Source: Chitinophagaceae bacterium (GTDB taxonomy: Bacteria > Bacteroidota > Bacteroidia > Chitinophagales > Chitinophagaceae). Taken from it: a DNA stretch of 5,515 nt. How positions within the stretch are numbered: the stretch's first letter is position 1; each line of letters opens with the position of its first letter. The stretch lies in contig JAIPBY010000160.1 in the NCBI GenBank assembly GCA_021738605.1, forward strand, positions 1 to 5,515, given 5' to 3'. The notes under the pieces are model-generated. The model searched no databases. It saw only the letters and a program-made list of their open reading frames with translations, and had not been told where the DNA came from. This document shows, in pieces, positions 1 to 5,380 of the stretch. The translations under genes and the position numbers were made by a program.

Positions 1-240
1 GAACTCCTTGCACCTTGCAGTTTTCAGGATGGTTCCGCCCCTTTGGATGATGTTGGCTACACTCCTTGAATCCATCTGGTGGATATCGTCATCAATCATT
101 CCAGCGTAACCCCTGGTAATGCCAAACACTTCGAGGTTATGGTACAGTCCTGTCCTGACTACAGCCCTTATGCACGCATTCATGCCTGGAGAATCTCCGC
201 CAGATGTCATGACACCAATCTTGGTAACTTTTTTTTCCAT
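1..240 (-). CDS. pfkA: 6-phosphofructokinase, N-terminal 80 residues (partial)
   Basis: ATP-dependent 6-phosphofructokinase of glycolysis (fructose 6-phosphate to fructose 1,6-bisphosphate), cytoplasmic. Only the first 80 codons are present; the rest lies beyond the left edge. The start is ATG, giving MEKKVTKIGVMTSGGDSPGM. Seen directly: the family nucleotide-binding signature TSGGDSPGMNA at residues 12-22, and Arg25, which corresponds to the allosteric-site Arg21 of the E. coli enzyme. GYAGMIDDD follows at 44-52, and RGGTILKTAR at 67-76 carries Arg76, equivalent to E. coli Arg72. These motifs in this order identify PfkA securely. Which phosphoryl donor is used depends partly on Gly/Asp positions beyond the edge, so a pyrophosphate-dependent variant cannot be formally excluded, although the GGDSPG context fits the ATP type. 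A perfect TAnnTTTG box about 70 bp upstream suggests its own promoter rather than read-through from the CrtA-like gene 127 bp upstream. Confidence 0.95.
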   Translation of the reverse strand, partial: MEKKVTKIGVMTSGGDSPGMNACIRAVVRTGLYHNLEVFGITRGYAGMIDDDIHQMDSRSVANIIQRGGTILKTARCKEF

Positions 241-308
241 TGATCTGTTGGTCTGGGTTAAAATGTTGGGCAGCTTTCGCAAGGTGATCTTCGATAGGAT
301 AGAAGTCG

Positions 309-316
309 CAAATTTA
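309..316 (-). promoter_or_regulatory. Candidate -7 box for pfkA
   Basis: Read on the minus strand this is TAAATTTG, a perfect match to the Bacteroidota -7 consensus TAnnTTTG. Transcription would begin near 300, giving a leader of about 60 nt before the pfkA ATG. No convincing -33 TTTG was seen at the usual spacing, so support is the -7 match and its position only. Confidence 0.5.
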
Positions 317-367
317 ACCAATTTAAGTCAATTTTCCCCTGTTTTTTGTCATGAGAAGGGCATACTG

Positions 368-1036
368 CTATAATGCTTCGTTCTCCCTTAGTATTTTAAA
401 GCGCAGAAACATTTCTTCGCTGTACCAGCTTTCTTTCCTGGTTCTCCGGATCACATCCTGGTGTGCCATTTTTTTGTACGCAAATGCCTTCATGTCTTCA
501 ATGGATTCCCAAACACTGAAGGTGGCTTGCTTGATGAAAGGGATTTCTCCAATGCCGATGGAATAGACAAATCCTTTGTTGGCCTCCAGTTGATCCGCCG
601 TTTTGGGAACAGCCTTCCAAAAATGTAGCAACCTGCTCAAACGGATGGTTGCACGGGTAAGCACGGCAATTTTTCCTTCCGGATCAGCAATTTTGTTTTT
701 GGGATCTACAAAGCTTTGTCCATCCCAGGTACCATGCCCGGCATAAGGCTCAAGCAAAAAGTACCGCGTATCTGCTTTGAAAAATCTCCACCAGCCAATG
801 ATGAACTTTCCTACCAACGTTTTGATATCAGCTTCAGGGTATTGGTCTGTATCAAAAAATACCATGATAGCCCACTGGTTAAAGTCTGGCATAATGTCGA
901 AGGTGCCATTCTTCCCCGATCCCATGAGTTTATAAAATTTCAGTTTCCTGTTCAGGAAAAGCGGGAAATGGAAAAAAGCCATTGAAAGAAAAGCAAAGGG
1001 GATGAACCTGCTCGGGTAGCGGGAGATCAGGAGCAA
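368..1036 (-). CDS. Spheroidene monooxygenase-like protein (CrtA family)
   Basis: A 222-residue protein of the CrtA family, which in purple bacteria introduces a 2-keto group into acyclic carotenoids such as spheroidene. Family signatures seen: KFYKLMGSGKNGTF at 33-46, LTRATIRLSRLLHFW at 126-140, YSIGIGEIPFIKQATFSVWE at 158-177, and the end motif RKESWYSEEMFLRFKIL at 200-216. The length is similar to CrtA proteins and no signal peptide is evident. The start is uncertain. TTG at 1036 is the first conventional start codon after an in-frame stop at 1103-1105, and it places the N-terminus about where CrtA homologues begin. However, the 22 in-frame codons upstream read like coding sequence (for example NQLRHNHSAPENLRS) and contain no ATG, GTG or TTG. 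In a Bacteroidota host the substrate would be a carotenoid with an acyclic end group, but no other carotenoid gene is visible here, so the reaction is inferred from the family only. Confidence 0.8.
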   Translation of the reverse strand: MLLISRYPSRFIPFAFLSMAFFHFPLFLNRKLKFYKLMGSGKNGTFDIMPDFNQWAIMVFFDTDQYPEADIKTLVGKFIIGWWRFFKADTRYFLLEPYAGHGTWDGQSFVDPKNKIADPEGKIAVLTRATIRLSRLLHFWKAVPKTADQLEANKGFVYSIGIGEIPFIKQATFSVWESIEDMKAFAYKKMAHQDVIRRTRKESWYSEEMFLRFKILRENEAL

Positions 1037-1161
1037 GCTCCGGAGATTTTCAGGTGCTGAATGATTATGTCTGAGCTGATTGATATCGATAGATTTATTT
1101 GTTCAAATCGCTGAACCCTTAAAAGTTTAAAGATAAACCTTGGTTCATTGATAGAAAAAAG

Positions 1162-1191
1162 AAATCCCCTCAGCTTTTGCTTTGGGGATTT
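1162..1191 (-). terminator. Terminator-like hairpin, minus-strand T-run
   Basis: Perfect 8-bp arms AAATCCCC (1162-1169) and GGGGATTT (1184-1191) with a 14-nt loop that can add a 3-bp inner stem (AGC/GCT). Read on the minus strand, the 3' arm is followed by CTTTTTTC, the usual shape of an intrinsic terminator. On the plus strand the tail is TTTTG and no upstream plus-strand gene exists. It therefore appears to stop minus-strand transcription arising in 1192-1437, and would insulate the CrtA-like gene from it. Confidence 0.65.
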
Positions 1192-1301
1192 TGCTGTTCA
1201 TTGGTTAGCGCAAAGAAGGTTTGCCGTTTATGAATATCGTAGCGTGTATTCTTGAATTCTTGAGCAAATTTCTTCATTGTTAATGGATATTCATTCAACA
1301 T
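1170..1301 (-). CDS. Possible small protein of 43 residues, unrecognised
   Basis: An ATG-initiated ORF of 43 codons beginning MLNEYPLTMKKFAQEF, with a lysine/glutamine-rich, hydrophilic remainder and ending NPQSKS. It has no predicted membrane segment, cysteine or metal-binding motif. I do not recognise it. A second in-frame ATG (codon 9) would give a product starting MKKFAQEF. Support for a real transcript is that the stop codon falls inside the hairpin at 1162-1191, which has a T-run only in this orientation. No convincing -7 box was found in the AT-rich DNA upstream. It could be a genuine small protein, the remnant of a longer gene, or a chance ORF within a small non-coding RNA. Confidence 0.35.
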   Translation of the reverse strand: MLNEYPLTMKKFAQEFKNTRYDIHKRQTFFALTNEQQNPQSKS

Positions 1302-1368
1302 GGTTATTATTTTGGTACATCAATTGGTGAATTTATGATTTATGTATAATATTAATAATCAATATATT

Positions 1369-1385
1369 ATCAGTGATTCACTGAT
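1369..1385. promoter_or_regulatory. 17-bp perfect palindrome, possible operator
   Basis: Arms ATCAGTGA (1369-1376) and TCACTGAT (1378-1385) around a single central T. The one-base centre disfavours a full RNA hairpin and fits a site for a dimeric DNA-binding protein. There is no T-run after it. It lies 12 bp before the candidate -33 box and about 53 bp before the start of the sensor-like gene, a position that would suit an activator. The binding protein is unknown. Confidence 0.45.
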
Positions 1386-1396
1386 CTTTATGGAGG

Positions 1397-1425
1397 TTTG
1401 AAAACATTGTTTTACATTAGTTTTT
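1397..1425 (+). promoter_or_regulatory. Candidate promoter of the sensor-like gene
   Basis: TTTG at 1397-1400 (a -33-type element), 17 bp, then TAGTTTTT at 1418-1425, matching TAnnTTTG at seven of eight positions. This would start transcription near 1430-1433, only a few bases before the TTG start at 1438. The -7 box is imperfect, so confidence is modest. Confidence 0.35.
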
Positions 1426-1437
1426 AAATCTTTTCGC

Positions 1438-2856
1438 TTGGTACGTACTTCACAGGTTTTTTTTCTGTTGTTTTGGGCTTCTATTGCCTGGAGCCAGGAA
1501 TCCTCCTATTCGGTATTGAACACCCCTTTTTTACGTACCATCCGAAACCCCCGTTTTGATGGTTGCGAAATGGTTCATCATTCAGCTGTTTCACTTAAGC
1601 TTATTAATTTCAAAAATTCAAATTTTCGCACCTATGAGCAGGTCTTGTTAATCAGGAAAGGGGAGTTGTATATTTATATATCTGCAACTGGAATGTTGTA
1701 CAAGTGTGCTGGAAATATTGATGCAGATTCCTTGCGCTTTGATCGGATTGATAAAACAGAGCATTATGGATACAATATCAATGCCAAGACATTTTTACAC
1801 AAGGATCGGTTCTACAATATCGGAGGATATGGTTTTTGGCGCTGGAATGGGCAATTGCGGTTTTTCAATGACCGGAGTGCTGACTGGAAGATTGAGCGAT
1901 TGAACAGGGAGATTCCTGTGGTATTGAACCCTCCTGGATTCCCACAATGGAAATCCAGGAAAGGAAATCAATTGATCAGCCTTGGTTATGTTTCAGCAAA
2001 TTCAACTGAAAAGGTACCCGAACAAGAAAGGGTAAAATCAATAGATTCTGTTATTTCTTTGGATTTGGATAGGACAAATTGGACTGTTTTGGGGAAACTA
2101 AATCCTACATTGGATGCCTTATCTAAATCTGAGTATACCCTTCGATCAATGCTTGACTCTGGAGTGGTTGTGGATATTAATGAAAATATTCAATACCTCA
2201 ACCTATTGGATAACAAGATTTATTCACTGTCTAATCAGGATATATTGAACTTTTTTTATTCAAATATTGTGCAGAAGGTTAGCTGGTATCATGACGGTCA
2301 AATTTATGCTACCATTTTGGGAGAATGGCAAGTAGACTCCATCAAGATAGATGCTCAAGATTTTACTTATACAGGTGAGCAGGTTTACACGACCTCCAAT
2401 CCGTCAAGCTCGCTCATCTCTGGATCGTTATTGGCGATCTTGGCCATTGCCGGATTTTGGTTCTATAAGAAAAGTAAAAAGGGTGTACAACCGAAAGATC
2501 CCAGGTCCAAAACCGAGGAACAAGGGGCAGTGCGCTCTCCATATCCTGTAAAAGAGGTATTTGAAGAGGTTGAAAAGGCGTTGCTGAGAATGTTAATGGA
2601 GAATATGGCCATTAGAAATTCAAGAACCGCTACTGATGAGGTGAACAGGGTTTTGGGGATGGCAAGCAAATCGGGGGATATGCAGAAAAGAAAAAGAAGT
2701 GATGTCATTCGATCGATCAATGCAAAATACAGGTTGTTGGTGCCCGAGAAGGATGTAGAGCTGATTGACCGAGTCAAAAGTGACCTTGATGCAAGGCTCT
2801 ATGAATATTGTATCACGGCATCTGAGCTACCTTTCCTTGAGGGCTTTCTTGGCTAA
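1438..2856 (+). CDS. Exported single-pass membrane protein with kelch-like exterior and HTH-like tail
   Basis: A 472-residue protein not assigned to a named family. The start is TTG: an in-frame stop lies at 1399-1401, no ATG follows it, and TTG yields a good signal peptide (VRTSQVFFLLFWASIAWSQ, likely cleavage near residue 19). The exterior part (about 20-320) has kelch/beta-propeller-like stretches: RFYNIGGYGFWRWNGQLRFF at 124-143, and QLISLGYVS at 178-186 with SVISLDLDRTNWTVLGK at 204-220. A single membrane helix spans about 326-343, followed by the basic stop-transfer YKKSKKG. The cytoplasmic region (about 344-472) contains a helical segment from residue 374 with DEVNRVLGMASKSGDMQKRK at 400-419, then RSDVIRSIN and LIDRVKSDLDARLYEY. 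That pattern resembles HTH-like tails I associate with Bacteroidota proteins, but the assignment is from memory. Topology suggests an envelope sensor carrying a signal inward, perhaps to DNA. Solitary plus-strand gene, converging on dcd. Confidence 0.75.
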   Translation: MVRTSQVFFLLFWASIAWSQESSYSVLNTPFLRTIRNPRFDGCEMVHHSAVSLKLINFKNSNFRTYEQVLLIRKGELYIYISATGMLYKCAGNIDADSLRFDRIDKTEHYGYNINAKTFLHKDRFYNIGGYGFWRWNGQLRFFNDRSADWKIERLNREIPVVLNPPGFPQWKSRKGNQLISLGYVSANSTEKVPEQERVKSIDSVISLDLDRTNWTVLGKLNPTLDALSKSEYTLRSMLDSGVVVDINENIQYLNLLDNKIYSLSNQDILNFFYSNIVQKVSWYHDGQIYATILGEWQVDSIKIDAQDFTYTGEQVYTTSNPSSSLISGSLLAILAIAGFWFYKKSKKGVQPKDPRSKTEEQGAVRSPYPVKEVFEEVEKALLRMLMENMAIRNSRTATDEVNRVLGMASKSGDMQKRKRSDVIRSINAKYRLLVPEKDVELIDRVKSDLDARLYEYCITASELPFLEGFLG

Positions 2857-2865
2857 ACTGTTGCA

Positions 2866-3402
2866 TTAAAACTTGTTCTTCCACATCATGCTCTCAATGG
2901 GCCTGTCGGGTTGACCGCTGTATTTGGCATTTGATTTTTGGTTGTACTTGACTTCAATTTCTCCTTCTACTGGAAAATAGATCAATTGGCCAATGGGCAT
3001 GCCGTGGTAAATTTTCACGGGTTGCTTGACTGAAATTTCCAATGTCCAGTTGCCACAAAAGCCCACGTCCCCTTTTCCTGCTGTGGCGTGAATGTCAATG
3101 CCCAGGCGGCCTGTAGACGATTTGCCCTCCAGGAAAGGAACATGCTCATGGGTTTCTGTGTACTCCTGCGTTACGCCCAGGTAAAAAACATGTGGATATA
3201 AAACAAAGCCATCGTCTGGGATGTCAAAGTACTCAATTTCATTGTGCGCTTTGGCATCAAGAATATGACTCTTATAGGTCGCAAGGCATTTGCCTAAATG
3301 AACATCATAGGAATTGCTGCCCAGGCAGCTTTTATCGAAAGGGGTAATCTTGATTGTTCCCTTTTCCATTTCTTCCATAATTCGCTTATCAGAAAGGATC
3401 AT
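2866..3402 (-). CDS. dcd: dCTP deaminase
   Basis: Deaminates dCTP to dUTP (plus ammonia), supplying dUMP for thymidylate synthesis; a soluble homotrimer of the dUTPase superfamily. The protein has 178 residues, shorter than the 193-residue E. coli enzyme but, from recollection, usual in Bacteroidota. Seen: N-terminal MILSDKRI, the SNSYDVHLG segment at 29-37, and the catalytic block EGKSSTGRLGIDIHATAG at 92-109. Ser95, Arg99 and Glu122 (in TLEI) have the same spacing as E. coli Ser111, Arg115 and Glu138. GMPIGQLIYF at 134-143 and AKYSGQ at 159-164 are the C-terminal family motifs. The start is ATG. Some dcd enzymes also hydrolyse dUTP; the sequence alone does not settle this. It is divergent from the phosphopantetheinyl transferase gene across a 99-bp spacer and convergent with the sensor-like gene. 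No convincing promoter box was found for it. Confidence 0.95.
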   Translation of the reverse strand: MILSDKRIMEEMEKGTIKITPFDKSCLGSNSYDVHLGKCLATYKSHILDAKAHNEIEYFDIPDDGFVLYPHVFYLGVTQEYTETHEHVPFLEGKSSTGRLGIDIHATAGKGDVGFCGNWTLEISVKQPVKIYHGMPIGQLIYFPVEGEIEVKYNQKSNAKYSGQPDRPIESMMWKNKF

Positions 3403-3489
3403 CGCATGTCGTTTTACTCAGCCCGAAATTCGGCATTGAAGGCTGGTTTTGAAACAAATTTTTTCAACAAACTGTGAACAGGGAGGCCC

Positions 3490-3497
3490 TATCTTTG
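3490..3497 (+). promoter_or_regulatory. -7 box directly before the phosphopantetheinyl transferase gene
   Basis: TATCTTTG, a perfect match to TAnnTTTG, ending 4 nt before the ATG at 3502. With the usual distance from box to start site, transcription would begin at or within a few bases of the ATG, so the mRNA would have almost no leader. No clear -33 TTTG is present at 19-21 bp. Confidence 0.6.
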
Positions 3498-3501
3498 CTG
3501 C

Positions 3502-4122
3502 ATGCCGTTGGTTCGCTCCATACAGAATGCTGAGATCTCATTGGGTTTATGGGAAATAATCGAGGACTCCTCATTTTTTGAGCAGGCCAATCCTTATAGG
3601 GCTAAAGCTTCAAACCCTGGACAGCAATTGCAGCAGCTGGCTTCCAGAATGGTACTTACAGTTTTGCAACCTTCATTTCCATTTGACCAAATCCAATTGA
3701 ACCCTGCAGGAAAGCCTTTTTTGCCTGAAGGGATGCAGTTTTCGATTTCACATACCCGCGGTTTTGCTGCTGGCATCATTTCGGCTGAAACACCTGTTGG
3801 CATTGATATTGAATTCATTTCGCCCAGGGTTCTTAAAGTAGAAAAAAAATTCTTAAACCCTCAGGAGTATGCATTGCTTGCTCCCTTGTCTGAGCAAGAC
3901 AGGATAGCCTTTTCTTCCTTGTTTTGGAGCATCAAAGAGACGGTGTACAAGTGCTGGGGAATTGGTGGCGTGGACTTTTCTGAACATATCAGGATTCAAT
4001 CTTTTGCTCTACACAACCATGGCACAGCCGCCATTCAGTTTGGTCAATCTACAACCGTACATACTGTTAACTACCTGCGTGAAGGATATCTCTGGATGAG
4101 TTATATGCAAGCCTTTCTCTAA
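3502..4122 (+). CDS. 4'-phosphopantetheinyl transferase, Sfp type
   Basis: Transfers the 4'-phosphopantetheine arm of coenzyme A to a conserved serine of acyl or peptidyl carrier proteins, turning apo into holo forms; cytoplasmic, Mg2+ dependent. The 206-residue length fits the two-lobed Sfp/AcpT type rather than the ~120-residue AcpS. Motifs seen: NPAGKPFLP at about 67-75 (P1-like), FSISHTRG at 80-87 with His84, PVGIDIEFI at 98-106 with metal-binding Asp102 and Glu104, and LFWSIKETVYKCWG at 140-153 with Glu146 and Lys150 of the W-x-x-K-E-x-x-x-K motif. All key residues are present. The start MPLVRSIQNAEISLGLWEI looks typical of Bacteroidota members. The carrier protein it serves (fatty acid synthesis, or pigment or secondary metabolism) cannot be deduced, since no synthase genes are nearby. 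It stands alone, divergent from dcd and followed by a terminator. Confidence 0.9.
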   Translation: MPLVRSIQNAEISLGLWEIIEDSSFFEQANPYRAKASNPGQQLQQLASRMVLTVLQPSFPFDQIQLNPAGKPFLPEGMQFSISHTRGFAAGIISAETPVGIDIEFISPRVLKVEKKFLNPQEYALLAPLSEQDRIAFSSLFWSIKETVYKCWGIGGVDFSEHIRIQSFALHNHGTAAIQFGQSTTVHTVNYLREGYLWMSYMQAFL

Positions 4123-4123
4123 T

Positions 4124-4153
4124 AAAAAACTCCCCCGAATGCTCAGGGGAGTT
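4124..4153. terminator. Bidirectional hairpin terminator
   Basis: Arms AACTCCCC (4128-4135) and GGGGAGTT (4146-4153) with a 10-nt loop, between two convergent stop codons. On the minus strand the GC stem runs into GTTTTTTA, so it is a good terminator for the DUF2911 gene. On the plus strand it follows the transferase stop immediately, with an A-run before and only TT after the stem, so it is weaker in that direction. Confidence 0.8.
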
Positions 4154-4174
4154 GCTATCATTTATTAGATATGC

Positions 4175-5008
4175 TTACTTAAGCGTAGCCTGTAGTTTTT
4201 CGTTCAGTGTTACATAGTCAGGATTCTTGGCTGTTTTGGCCAATTCCATTGATTTTGCTGAAGCCGCCATTGCATCTGCTTTCTTTCCCAACTGTGCCAA
4301 ACACCTGGCTTTCTGGTACCAAACCCAATAAGCATTGGGGGTTTGGGCAGTAGCCTTGTCCAACCAAGCTGCAGCCTGGTTCAGGTCTTTGTTGTTGTCC
4401 AGATAGTACATGGCAGCATTATAATACGGTTTGCTGTCCTTGTTCATGAGGTTGTCAATCTGACCCATGATTTTACTGTCAACATCAGCCTTGATGGGAA
4501 GGGTTACCATGGTTTTATCCCATACTATGTTCAATTCGATTTCATTGTTCTTTACATTGTCAAAAAGAATCATGAAAGATTCAGTGGCAAATGGCATGGC
4601 CACTGCGGGTGCCGCTACCCTTACCACATCCATTTCCTGCTTATACGCAGAAGGAGAAGTTACATCGGTTTGTTTGGTGATGATCAGGGTCCATTCCTTG
4701 GCACCAGGAATAGACAGAAGTCCGTATTTGCCTGGGGCAATTTTCTTGCCACCAATCATTACCTCATCACTAAACGTTAATGTTGTCGCACTGTTTGCGC
4801 CAGTGCGCCAGATGGCACCATAGGGAACAAGGTCTCCGAAGATTGCCCGGCCTTTGGTATTGGGTCTGGAATAAGAAAGGTCAATGGTACCAAGACCAAA
4901 TTCCTGTTTTACCGTTTGTGTTGTTGAAGGTGCAGGGGTCTTAAGGCTTTGGGCATTGGTTTGAAAAACCATCGCCAGTGAAAACAAGGCCAGAATCGAT
5001 TTTTTCAT
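4175..5008 (-). CDS. Secreted DUF2911 protein with TPR-like C-terminus
   Basis: A 277-residue protein of unknown biochemical function. A signal peptide is clear (MKKSILALFSLAMVFQTNA, likely cleavage after residue 19 before Gln20), so it is exported to the periplasm or beyond; no lipobox cysteine is seen. The DUF2911 domain covers about 25-170, recognisable from LSYSRPNTKGRAIFG at 44-58, LVPYGAIWRTGANSATTLTF at 60-79 and the GKKIAPGKYGLLSIPGAKEW stretch around 86-106. The C-terminal part (about 192-260) consists of helix pairs with TPR character: YYNAAMYYLDNN, then AAAWLDKATAQTPNAYWVWY, then KARCLAQLGKKADAMAASAK. TPRs usually bind other proteins. The start is ATG, with a matching -7 box 18 bp before it. 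The DUF3817 gene lies 34 bp upstream, so co-transcription from xerD is possible as well. Confidence 0.85.
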   Translation of the reverse strand: MKKSILALFSLAMVFQTNAQSLKTPAPSTTQTVKQEFGLGTIDLSYSRPNTKGRAIFGDLVPYGAIWRTGANSATTLTFSDEVMIGGKKIAPGKYGLLSIPGAKEWTLIITKQTDVTSPSAYKQEMDVVRVAAPAVAMPFATESFMILFDNVKNNEIELNIVWDKTMVTLPIKADVDSKIMGQIDNLMNKDSKPYYNAAMYYLDNNKDLNQAAAWLDKATAQTPNAYWVWYQKARCLAQLGKKADAMAASAKSMELAKTAKNPDYVTLNEKLQATLK

Positions 5009-5026
5009 GTTGCTTAGTATTTATTG

Positions 5027-5034
5027 CAAAATTA
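5027..5034 (-). promoter_or_regulatory. Candidate -7 box for the DUF2911 gene
   Basis: Minus-strand TAATTTTG, a perfect TAnnTTTG match lying in the 34-bp gap after the DUF3817 stop codon. The leader would be roughly 10-15 nt. No clear -33 element is seen at standard spacing, and the region upstream is the coding end of the neighbouring gene. Confidence 0.5.
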
Positions 5035-5042
5035 GAGAATTT

Positions 5043-5357
5043 TTAGTGCATGCCTGCTTCAATCCTTTTTTCCTCGATTTTTAACCTGCCATCAAAGAAA
5101 AACGGTCCGAGCGGAAGAAACGAAGATGCAAAAGCCAGCAGGAAACGCTTGAAAGGCCAGTTGTAAACTTCTTTGGCATAATAGGCCAATCCTACATAAG
5201 CCACAAAAAGGAAGCCATGAACCGATCCCATGATCTTCACAGCCTCGGGTATCCCCAATGCATATTTCAGGGGCATGGCGATCAGCAAAAGAATCAAAAA
5301 AGAAGCGCCTTCTGCAATTCCGGTTTTTCTCAATAATTTGATGGTCCCTGTGCTCAT
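5043..5357 (-). CDS. DUF3817 small integral membrane protein
   Basis: A 104-residue inner-membrane protein of the DUF3817 family, whose function is unknown. Three hydrophobic helices are visible at about 14-34, 40-61 and 70-88. Family-type motifs are RKTGIAEGASFLILLLIAMP (10-29) followed by LKY, then GSVHGFLFV at 44-52 with the conserved His-Gly pair. The tail is charged (GRLKIEEKRIEAG), probably cytoplasmic. I chose the ATG at 5357 over an in-frame TTG six codons upstream (5375), because that TTG is part of a perfect -7 box and would lie upstream of the transcription start. The gene begins 20 bp after the xerD stop and may also be read from xerD. Confidence 0.85.
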   Translation of the reverse strand: MSTGTIKLLRKTGIAEGASFLILLLIAMPLKYALGIPEAVKIMGSVHGFLFVAYVGLAYYAKEVYNWPFKRFLLAFASSFLPLGPFFFDGRLKIEEKRIEAGMH

Positions 5358-5372
5358 GTAAAAAGATTTCAG

Positions 5373-5380
5373 CAAAACTA
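5373..5380 (-). promoter_or_regulatory. -7 box overlapping the xerD stop codon
   Basis: Minus-strand TAGTTTTG, a perfect TAnnTTTG match. Its first three bases are the TAG stop codon of the upstream recombinase gene and its last three are the rejected TTG start of the DUF3817 gene. The box favours the ATG at 5357 as the real start, with a leader of about 10 nt. No clear -33 element was found. Confidence 0.5.

Larger units (their letters stand above)
1106..1437. other. AT-rich intergenic region
   Basis: A 332-bp gap between the CrtA-like gene (minus) and the sensor-like gene (plus). It contains a terminator-like hairpin, a possible 43-residue ORF on the minus strand, a 17-bp palindrome and a candidate plus-strand promoter, each listed separately. 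A weak minus-strand -7-like sequence, TATCTTTA at 1128-1135, might serve the CrtA-like gene but matches 7 of 8 positions and has no partner box. No tRNA or other structured RNA was recognised. Confidence 0.6.

Noticed and set aside
119..566. Plus-strand open frames of 84 and 71 codons
   Set aside because: They lie opposite the pfkA and CrtA-like coding sequences, which have clear motifs, and show no recognisable protein features.
1341..1368. AT-only near-palindromic stretch (TATAATATTAATAATCAATATA region)
   Set aside because: Low-complexity A/T sequence gives imperfect symmetry easily; no defined arms, repeats or origin-like motifs.
2463..2777. Minus-strand open frame of 104 codons inside the sensor-like gene
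   Set aside because: Antisense to the conserved-looking cytoplasmic tail; serine/phenylalanine-rich composition typical of a reverse-frame shadow.
3423..3433. CCGAA-A-TTCGG inverted repeat between dcd and the transferase gene
   Set aside because: Only 5-bp arms, not placed relative to a recognisable promoter; expected by chance at this length.
4343..4823. Two plus-strand open frames of 145 and 118 codons opposite the DUF2911 gene
   Set aside because: They overlap a well-supported gene on the other strand, have no family motifs, and overlap each other; they are by-products of its codon usage.
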